From: PGYR01 sp040264895 | GTDB taxonomy: Bacteria > Bacteroidota > Ignavibacteria > Kapaibacteriales > UBA2268 | DNA length: 7,840 bases | Direction: 5' to 3' | Assembly (NCBI GenBank): GCA_040264895.1 | Contig: JBDQHL010000064.1 | Coordinates: 1-7,840 of the forward strand | Notes under the pieces: model-generated | Database searches by the model: none | Told to the model about the DNA's origin: nothing | What the model saw: only the letters and a program-made list of their open reading frames with translations | Shown: one piece after another, positions 1 through 6,159 of the stretch | Position numbering within the stretch: position 1 is the first letter of the stretch | Layout: the number at the start of each line of letters is the position of its first letter | Program-made: the position numbers and the translations under genes

Positions 1-1175
1 GCATAATACTTAGAGTTTTTATCATTATTATTTTCTAACTCAATTTTACCTGGATAAATAGCAGTAATTGTCAATTTACTAGAATTGTCTGTTTGGAGTC
101 TATTTCCAATTATACTCAATGTCTTCTCATAAGATTCATCGATAGATTTTAGTGATTGCAATTTAATTTTATTAGAATAATCAAAGAACTTGTTCTCTAT
201 TTCTGATGATTTATTTGTTAAATAAATTGATTTTGATACAGGTAAATTCTCATACTCAAAATTATTTGTGACAACTATTTTTGAAATGAAGCTTTGAATA
301 TCGATTTCTAGCTCGTTACTATTTGAGAAATTAATTGAATTTGCATTATTGCTAGACATCCACAAATCCAAACCACCTTCCCCACCGGGTCTATCACTTG
401 CAAAGAGTAAATCTCCATTAGGCAATACACAAACGTCGGATTCATTATATTCAGTGTTAATCTCATACAGAGGACTTGGTCTTTGCCATTTGCCTTCAGA
501 TTTCACAGTAAAATATATATCATATCCCCCTGGCCCACCTTGTCCATCGCTTGCAAAATAGAGTGTATCATTTGAGACTATGTGAGGTGTAATCTCATTG
601 CCGTTGCTATTTAGTATATCTAAGGATATAGGTTGTTTCCAAGTACCATCTTCCATTCTGTAACTAACCATTAAATCTAAATCACCATCATCACTTTGTT
701 GAGTAAAAATAAGTTGATTATTGCTCTCCGATATTGTAGAGTGCCCTGTAAATTTTGGATTTTCTAATTCTTCAATAATAAAACCTTCTGACCATGATTG
801 CTTTTTGTAGTTGGTGTAAAACAATTGCAGTTGTGGCTGACCATTCTTAAAAGTATATGTACTAAAGTACGCCTTTTCAGGTGAGAGAAAGCTAATAAAA
901 CTTAAGTTTTTGTGAGCAGTATTTATAGGACTATTTAGAAACTTAGGCTCAGAGAGTACTTGTTCAATATTGAATTGACTAACATATAGCTTTTCATTTC
1001 CACTTTTATCACTTGTCAGATAGAGTCTTTCATCATAGTTGTTCCAACTAGGTGCAAACTCATTATACTCGGTGTTGATCTGAGTTAAATTTATAGGCTC
1101 ATCAAACAGTACATTTCCATTCAGATATAAACTGCTGATTAGTGTGACTAATATATATATAATAATTCTATTCAT
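1..1175 (-). CDS. PD40 beta-propeller envelope protein, probably with OmpA-like C-terminus (3' end outside window)
   Basis: This frame is open from an ATG at 1175 to the window edge: 391 codons with no stop, so the C-terminus is missing. Residues 1-20 (MNRIIIYILVTLISSLYLNG) look like a Sec signal peptide. Residues 25 to about 275 hold WD40-like (PD40/TolB-type) propeller repeats. The clearest blade motifs are LYFASDGQGGPGGYDIYF (205-222) and LLFASDRPGGEGGLDLWM (256-273), and a weaker one is LYLTSDKSGNEKLYVS (51-66). The blade linker INTEYNE occurs twice, at 33 and 239. A linker of about 65 residues follows. From about 345 (SYEKTLSIIGNRLQTDNSSKL) the pattern fits the first helix and strand of an OmpA-like peptidoglycan-binding domain, as in known PD40-OmpA fusions; that assignment is inference because the domain is cut off. 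Likely location is the periplasm or outer membrane. The start overlaps the upstream lipoprotein stop, so the two are probably made together. The specific function is unknown. Confidence 0.85.
   Translation of the reverse strand, partial: MNRIIIYILVTLISSLYLNGNVLFDEPINLTQINTEYNEFAPSWNNYDERLYLTSDKSGNEKLYVSQFNIEQVLSEPKFLNSPINTAHKNLSFISFLSPEKAYFSTYTFKNGQPQLQLFYTNYKKQSWSEGFIIEELENPKFTGHSTISESNNQLIFTQQSDDGDLDLMVSYRMEDGTWKQPISLDILNSNGNEITPHIVSNDTLYFASDGQGGPGGYDIYFTVKSEGKWQRPSPLYEINTEYNESDVCVLPNGDLLFASDRPGGEGGLDLWMSSNNANSINFSNSNELEIDIQSFISKIVVTNNFEYENLPVSKSIYLTNKSSEIENKFFDYSNKIKLQSLKSIDESYEKTLSIIGNRLQTDNSSKLTITAIYPGKIELENNNDKNSKYY
1168..1175 (-). promoter_or_regulatory. 8-nt stop/start overlap, probable translational coupling
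   Basis: On the - strand the sequence ATGAATAG contains both the ATG of the propeller protein and the TAG of the lipoprotein, in different frames. No Shine-Dalgarno-like purine run precedes the ATG; the upstream sequence is AT-rich. A ribosome finishing the lipoprotein could reinitiate here. The overlap is read directly; coupling is inferred from the geometry. Confidence 0.6.
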
Positions 1176-2850
1176 CTAATATTAAAATTATATCATTGTA
1201 TTCCCAATTCTCTTCTACCTTATACTCTTTACTCTTAGAATACGGCTCTCTGAAAGTGAAGGGGTCTAAACTTCCAAAACTATACTTTTCATCCTTATTC
1301 TCGTCACAGAATACAGTGAAAATATACTTACCTGCAGTCACTTTTTCAAATGACCATGTAGAGTCTGAAACTATAGATTTATAACTTGAGTTATCAGTAA
1401 TATTTTTAGCTTTTACAACCAATTGAGAATCACAGTTACTTCTTATCTCAACTTTCCCAGCTAACTTAGAGTATCTAGGAATAAATCCTGTCTTAAATTT
1501 TGTTTTGTAAGTTGTGTCCTTTGATAATTTATTACCCCAAATATCTTTTATGTCTGCAGTATTAAACTCTATCACTAGCTCTTTGTTATCAGGAAGATTT
1601 TTATCTGATTTAAATAGGTACTCACTTAAGTTTTTTGAATGCAAGTTTAGTGCAATAGTGGAATCACCATTAATTATTTTTGCTGCTCCTTTGAAAGATG
1701 ATTCATCAGGGATTTTATTGAATTTTAGAAAGTAAAATTTACTATTCGTTACACTGTCTAAGTTAGGTATCACATTGTTCTTAGTGCTATCTGTAAGGTT
1801 TGTTTTGTCTATAATAAACTCTTTTTCATTGAAAAGACTATCAACTGCAAACTCAATACTCGAAGCAGTATCTGAAATAAAGTTACCTGTTGAATCCGTT
1901 ACACTTTTTATCTCTAATGTTAATGATTTCCCTATGTAGTTATTATCATATACAATTAGAACCTCAGAAGTATTTTGCTCTTGGGCTCCTATATTTTTTA
2001 CCTCTACTTTACTACTATTATATGCAAGTGAGAAGTTCTCTTTTAAAATCGAATTATAATCTAAGCTTTCGTCAAATAATAGGTTTGCTGTACCAGCATA
2101 ATTTGAATTTGCACTTAGTAGTTTAGGTGGAGTGAAATCATTTTTTGGGCCTAAGAATATTTGTATTCCAGAAATACTCAAACTATCTTCTGTTAAAGTC
2201 AGATCGTTCAAAGCTGTTCCATAAGCATCAACTTCATCATCATAAACTTTATTCTGAAACTTATCATCTATAGCTATTAATCTATATTTACCAGGCTTTA
2301 GAGCAACAAATCTAAACTCACCACTACTCCCTGTATTAACAAAATAATCAGGTTTATCCTCAAGTATATTTGGAGTTTCGTTTCCATCTAGCTTATATAG
2401 AAATAAAAATTTTCCTTTAGTATCTTCGGCAGAGAGCATTCCAGAAATAGAACCACTATCTAATTTATTACCTGTAGAAAAAATCATACTAAATGCTTTC
2501 TCAGGTGAGTTATTATAATAATCTGAGTAGTCAGTGCCAATATTTATAGCGTAAGTAGTATTTTCTCGTAATGGTTCGATAAATTCAATGCTCAAAGTTG
2601 TTGCATTCCAATCATATTCAGCTTTTACTTCAGGAGTAATTCTAAGGTTTTCCAATACTTTTGACCTATTCATATAGTCATCGAATTCAATTTCTATTTC
2701 ATCACTATCAAAATTAATAGTTCCATTATCTGGGTAGGTTAATTCTACATAAGGTGCTGTTGTGTCCCCCTCACCGCCTGGAGGTCTTTGAATATTTGCA
2801 CAACCAGTAACAAATAGAATAATTAAAATAGTAGAAAGTATTGCTCTCAT
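1168..2850 (-). CDS. Ig-like domain outer-membrane lipoprotein
   Basis: This 560-residue protein begins with a lipoprotein signal peptide: a hydrophobic stretch at 4-14, then the lipobox VTGC with the lipidated Cys at 17. The mature start (PPGGEGDTTAP, 23-33) is the layout common in Bacteroidota Ig-like lipoproteins. Residues 32-127 form a bacterial Ig-like (Big_5/SbsA type) domain with the usual phrases IEIEFDDYM and NTTYAINIG. Residues 134-212 resemble a carboxypeptidase-regulatory or transthyretin-like beta-sandwich (GSSGEFRFVALKPGKYRLIAI). Two more Ig-like repeats are suggested at about 240-335 and 370-455. The C-terminus (about 464-560) is a second such sandwich (AGKYIFTVFCDENKD, then EENWEYNDI), matching the conserved tail of this family. 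The protein is probably a surface or periplasmic scaffold; I see no catalytic motif. It lies 40 nt downstream of tag and overlaps the next gene by 8 nt. The family assignment is firm, the precise role unknown. Confidence 0.9.
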   Translation of the reverse strand: MRAILSTILIILFVTGCANIQRPPGGEGDTTAPYVELTYPDNGTINFDSDEIEIEFDDYMNRSKVLENLRITPEVKAEYDWNATTLSIEFIEPLRENTTYAINIGTDYSDYYNNSPEKAFSMIFSTGNKLDSGSISGMLSAEDTKGKFLFLYKLDGNETPNILEDKPDYFVNTGSSGEFRFVALKPGKYRLIAIDDKFQNKVYDDEVDAYGTALNDLTLTEDSLSISGIQIFLGPKNDFTPPKLLSANSNYAGTANLLFDESLDYNSILKENFSLAYNSSKVEVKNIGAQEQNTSEVLIVYDNNYIGKSLTLEIKSVTDSTGNFISDTASSIEFAVDSLFNEKEFIIDKTNLTDSTKNNVIPNLDSVTNSKFYFLKFNKIPDESSFKGAAKIINGDSTIALNLHSKNLSEYLFKSDKNLPDNKELVIEFNTADIKDIWGNKLSKDTTYKTKFKTGFIPRYSKLAGKVEIRSNCDSQLVVKAKNITDNSSYKSIVSDSTWSFEKVTAGKYIFTVFCDENKDEKYSFGSLDPFTFREPYSKSKEYKVEENWEYNDIILILDE

Positions 2851-2890
2851 AAATTAAATTTAAGTATTATTTTAAGGATATGGAAGTAAA

Positions 2891-3472
2891 TTATACCTGT
2901 CTATGTCTGAAACACGATATTACATGATCATTTACCATACCAGTAGCTTGCATAAAAGAGTAACATGTTTTTGGACCAATGAACTTAAATCCGTCTTTTT
3001 TCATTTGTTTACTCATAGCAATAGAAAGGTCAGTTTGTGCTGGCACCTGACTAAGACTTTCCCAATTATTTATAATTGGGGACTTTTCTACAAAACTCCA
3101 GACATAATCGTTGAAGGATTTTCCAGTATTTTCTAACTCTATTATTACCGTTGCATTATTGATTGATGCATCTATTTTAGCAGTGTTTCTGATAATACCT
3201 GAATTGTTCATTAATTCTTCTATCTTATCATCATCATATTTAGCAACTTTTTTGATATCAAAATTATCATATGCTTTTCTAAAGTTCTCTCGTTTATTAA
3301 GTATGGTAATCCAACTAAGACCTGATTGGAAGGATTCTAAAACTAAGAATTCGAATAACAACCTATCATTATGCAATGGCTTACCCCACTCTTTATCATG
3401 GTAATCCATATATAATTCACTACTAAGGCACCACCCACAACGATTCAATTTTCTTTTATTAACTTTAGTCAA
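2891..3472 (-). CDS. tag: DNA-3-methyladenine glycosylase I
   Basis: The enzyme excises 3-methyladenine from alkylated DNA as the first step of base excision repair, in the cytoplasm. Its 193 residues align along nearly the whole length with E. coli Tag as I recall that sequence. The zinc ligands are conserved: Cys12, His25, His183 and Cys187 (E. coli Cys4, His17, His175, Cys179). So are the pocket residues Glu46 (E. coli Glu38), Trp54 (Trp46) and Trp29 (Trp21). Family blocks RCGWC, YHDKEWG, LSWITILNKRENF, GIIRNTAKI, GFKFIGPKTCYSFMQATG and NDH are all present, so the gene looks intact. No ATG lies in frame between the upstream stop (3485-3487) and Cys12. The start is therefore probably TTG, at 3470-3472 (codon 1 here) or at 3446-3448. 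The second would give MNRCGW, very like the E. coli MERCGW. The gene is probably the first of the leftward transcript. Confidence 0.95.
   Translation of the reverse strand: MTKVNKRKLNRCGWCLSSELYMDYHDKEWGKPLHNDRLLFEFLVLESFQSGLSWITILNKRENFRKAYDNFDIKKVAKYDDDKIEELMNNSGIIRNTAKIDASINNATVIIELENTGKSFNDYVWSFVEKSPIINNWESLSQVPAQTDLSIAMSKQMKKDGFKFIGPKTCYSFMQATGMVNDHVISCFRHRQV
3055..3086. repeat. Perfect 20-bp palindrome flanked by GACTTT direct repeats, inside tag
   Basis: Bases 3061-3080 form a perfect inverted repeat: CCCAATTAT, two central bases TT, then ATAATTGGG. The hexamer GACTTT flanks it exactly at 3055-3060 and 3081-3086. The arrangement superficially resembles a tiny insertion with a target duplication. 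However, it encodes the segment PIINNW of Tag, and the protein has the same length as E. coli Tag across this part, so insertion is unlikely. It could form a short mRNA or DNA hairpin. Confidence 0.5.
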
Positions 3473-3590
3473 TATTTTCCCAATTTATATTATCTTTTTC
3501 TCTAATTCATAAGATACGAACTAAATAGTTAAAATGGTATATTTTCACTAATTTTGTAAACTAAAAAGTAAAGAAATAATAGAATAAAAA
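3473..3590. other. Divergent intergenic region between tag and leuS
   Basis: This strongly AT-rich stretch of about 118 bp must carry the promoters of both gene groups, because they diverge from it. No hairpin, riboswitch or T-box-like structure is visible; it is too short for a classical T-box leader upstream of leuS. On the + strand one good Bacteroidota-type -7 box is visible at 3549-3556. On the - strand I could not pick a convincing promoter for tag. Confidence 0.7.
3549..3556 (+). promoter_or_regulatory. Candidate Bacteroidota -7 promoter box for leuS-mscS
   Basis: TAATTTTG matches the Bacteroidota sigma(ABfr) -7 consensus TAnnTTTG exactly. It lies 34 nt before the leuS ATG, which would leave a leader of roughly 25-30 nt. 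No clear TTTG -33 element is seen about 20 bp upstream, where the sequence is ATAGTTAAAA, so the promoter is only partly supported. An eight-base AT-rich match can arise by chance in DNA of this composition. Confidence 0.4.
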
Positions 3591-6137
3591 ATGCAGTATA
3601 ATTTCAAAGAAATAGAGCCAAAATGGCAAGCCGAATGGAATAAAAGAAATGTTTATAGAGTAGTTGATGACTTTAGTAAACCTAAATATTATGTTTTAGA
3701 TATGTTTCCTTATCCAAGTGGAGCAGGTCTTCATATTGGTCACCCTGAGGGCTACACAGCAACAGATATAATTGCTAGATATAAAAAAATGCAAGGCTAT
3801 AATGTATTGCACCCTATGGGATTTGATGCATTTGGGCTACCAACTGAAAGATACAGCATGCAGACAGGAGTTCATCCTGCTGTTGCTACTGCTAAAAATG
3901 TAAAGACTTTTACAAGACAACTTAACCTTCTAGGCTTTGGATACGATTGGGAAAGACAAATTAATACTACAGACCCTTCGTATTATAAATGGACTCAGTG
4001 GATGTTTTTGCTAATGTATAACTCATGGTATGATCATGATAAACAGACAGCAAAAGACATAAGCGAGCTACCAATTCCAGATGATATTACTAGTGTGAAG
4101 CAAAAACAAGAATATATAGATAGCAAAAGATTAGCTTACATATCGATGCAACCAGTTAATTGGTGCGAAGAACTTGGTACAGTACTAGCGAATGAAGAAG
4201 TCGATGAATGGCGTGGCAAAGGTTATGAAGTAGAGAGAAAGCCAATGCGTCAGTGGATGCTAAAAATCACAGAATATGCAGATAGGTTGCTTGATGATTT
4301 AGGTTTAGTAGATTGGCCTAGCTCAACTATGGAAATGCAAAGGCACTGGATAGGCAAAAGTAAAGGAGCTGAGATTGACTTCAATATCTCCAATACAGAT
4401 GAAAAAGTAAATGTATTTACAACTCGTCCGGATACAATATTTGGTGTTACTTATATGGTGCTTTCACCTGAACATCCTTTGGTAAAAGAGATAACTACGG
4501 CAGCTCAAAAAGATAAAGTTGCAAAATATGTCAAAGATAGCTCACTAAAGACTGACTTAGAAAGATCTGAATTGAGCAAGGAAAAGACAGGTGTATTTAC
4601 TGGTGCTTACGCTGTGAACCCAGCAAACAATAAGGAAATTCCAATTCTAATATCAGACTATGTTCTAATGGGTTATGGTACTGGTGCCATTATGGCTGTT
4701 CCTGCTCATGATGAAAGGGATTATGAATTTGCAAAGCAATTCGGAATAGAAATTACCCCTGTTGTACAACCTAATAAGATAGAACATGATTTTGACAAAG
4801 AAGCATACTCAGAATCAGGAGTAGCTATCAACTCATCAAGTGAGATTGTTAGTATAGATGGACTGAAAACAAAAGAAGCAAAAAAGAAGATTATTCATTG
4901 GTTAGAAGAGAATAATTTAGGTACAATTAAAACACAATTTAGATTAAGAGATTGGCTGTTTTCAAGACAAAGATATTGGGGTGAGCCAATTCCAATAATT
5001 TTATTTGAAGATGGTACAAAAAGAGCTTTCGGTTTAGACGAGTTACCTTTAGAATTGCCTGAAGTTGAGGAATACAAACCTGCTGGTACAGGTGAGTCCC
5101 CTCTTGCAACTGTTGACAGTTGGGTAAATTATAAAGATCCGGTTACTGGAAAAACTGGAAAGATAGAAACTAATACTATGCCTCAATGGTCTGGATCATG
5201 CTGGTATTATCTTAGATACATAGACCCAAATAATGATGATATTTTCGCTGATAAAGAAAAACAAGAATACTGGATGGGTCAAGAAGGAGTTGATTTATAT
5301 GTTGGTGGTGCCGAACATGCTGTACTTCACTTGCTTTATGCTAGATTTTGGCACAAGGTACTATACGACTATGGCTATGTAACTAGCAAAGAGCCATTTA
5401 AAAAGCTGTTCCATCAAGGCCTAATAATGGGTGCTGATGGAAGGAAAATGTCTAAATCAATTGGTAATGTAATAAACCCTGATGATATAGTTGCTGAATA
5501 CGGAGCTGATTCTCTAAGAATGTTTGAAATGTTCTTGGGTCCTTTAGAGCAGTCTGTACCCTGGTCTGAGACTGGTATAGAGGGTATATACAGATTCTTG
5601 AACAAAGTTTGGAGACTGGTTATAGATGAAAACGGTGACATTAATAGCAATATTACAGATGTTTCAGTTGGTGAAGACTTCGACTTTGTGCATCATGAAA
5701 CTATTAAGAAAGTTGGTGAAGACATTGAAGAATTGAAATTTAATACAGCTATTTCACAGATGATGATTTTGGTAAACGAGCTATACAAATTAGATGAAAT
5801 ACCAAAGGATGCAATCACTAATTTCATTAAAATTTTATCCCCATTTGCACCTCACTTTTGTGAGGAAATCTGGCAGAGACTAGGTAACTCTGATAGTATA
5901 GTATTAGCTGAGTGGCCAAAATATGATGAATCTAAATTACAGAAATCAAGTGTTGAAGTAGTTGTGCAAGTATTAAGTAAAATAAGAGCTAAAATAAATG
6001 TCCCTACTGGACTTAGTCAAGATGAGTTAGTAGATTTAGCTAAAGATGAACCCAATGTTCAGAAGCACTTAGAAGGCAAACAAATAAGAAAAGTTATACA
6101 TGTTCCAGATAAATTGATTAATTTAATAGCAAACTAA
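3591..6137 (+). CDS. leuS: Leucyl-tRNA synthetase
   Basis: This class I aminoacyl-tRNA synthetase charges tRNA-Leu with leucine in the cytoplasm. Its 848 residues are close to the usual bacterial size (E. coli about 860). The ATP-binding HIGH motif is at 48-51 within YPSGAGLHIGHPEGY, and KMSKS is at 619-623. The CP1 editing domain is present and looks active: TTRPDT at 277-282 and the VPAHDERD block, whose Asp374 corresponds to the E. coli editing Asp345. The leucine-specific block WSGSCWYYLRYIDP and the anticodon-binding motif SPFAPHFCEEIW follow, and a complete C-terminal tRNA-binding domain ends the protein. Two features differ from E. coli: about 34 extra residues at roughly 146-180, and a zinc-knuckle region (around 204-217) without the Cys pair. 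Both may be lineage traits. The ATG at 3591 is chosen because the N-terminal YNFKEIEPKWQAEW aligns with the family start. It has no Shine-Dalgarno sequence; the upstream bases are A-rich. Confidence 0.98.
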   Translation: MQYNFKEIEPKWQAEWNKRNVYRVVDDFSKPKYYVLDMFPYPSGAGLHIGHPEGYTATDIIARYKKMQGYNVLHPMGFDAFGLPTERYSMQTGVHPAVATAKNVKTFTRQLNLLGFGYDWERQINTTDPSYYKWTQWMFLLMYNSWYDHDKQTAKDISELPIPDDITSVKQKQEYIDSKRLAYISMQPVNWCEELGTVLANEEVDEWRGKGYEVERKPMRQWMLKITEYADRLLDDLGLVDWPSSTMEMQRHWIGKSKGAEIDFNISNTDEKVNVFTTRPDTIFGVTYMVLSPEHPLVKEITTAAQKDKVAKYVKDSSLKTDLERSELSKEKTGVFTGAYAVNPANNKEIPILISDYVLMGYGTGAIMAVPAHDERDYEFAKQFGIEITPVVQPNKIEHDFDKEAYSESGVAINSSSEIVSIDGLKTKEAKKKIIHWLEENNLGTIKTQFRLRDWLFSRQRYWGEPIPIILFEDGTKRAFGLDELPLELPEVEEYKPAGTGESPLATVDSWVNYKDPVTGKTGKIETNTMPQWSGSCWYYLRYIDPNNDDIFADKEKQEYWMGQEGVDLYVGGAEHAVLHLLYARFWHKVLYDYGYVTSKEPFKKLFHQGLIMGADGRKMSKSIGNVINPDDIVAEYGADSLRMFEMFLGPLEQSVPWSETGIEGIYRFLNKVWRLVIDENGDINSNITDVSVGEDFDFVHHETIKKVGEDIEELKFNTAISQMMILVNELYKLDEIPKDAITNFIKILSPFAPHFCEEIWQRLGNSDSIVLAEWPKYDESKLQKSSVEVVVQVLSKIRAKINVPTGLSQDELVDLAKDEPNVQKHLEGKQIRKVIHVPDKLINLIAN

Positions 6138-6159
6138 TCTAAAATTTGGGGTTACAGAT

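Noticed and set aside
349..561. Open frame of about 70 codons on the + strand opposite the propeller gene
   Set aside because: It lies antisense inside a well-supported PD40 coding region and has no family resemblance; its Pro/Ser-rich content reflects the opposite strand of Gly-rich blade motifs.
1196..2126. Three + strand open frames opposite the lipoprotein gene
   Set aside because: All are antisense to a continuous 560-codon frame with clear domains, and they show no recognisable features.
3055..3086. Miniature insertion element with a 6-bp target duplication in tag
   Set aside because: An insertion of 26 bp would break the frame, yet Tag is intact and the same length as E. coli Tag across this segment.
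2903..3404. Two + strand open frames opposite tag
   Set aside because: They are shadows of a gene with conserved zinc and active-site residues on the other strand.
3473..3590. T-box or leader-peptide control of leuS
   Set aside because: The region is too short, and it shows no stem-loops, terminator or run of Leu codons.
4895..5650. Two - strand open frames inside leuS
   Set aside because: They are antisense to conserved LeuRS blocks, including KMSKS.
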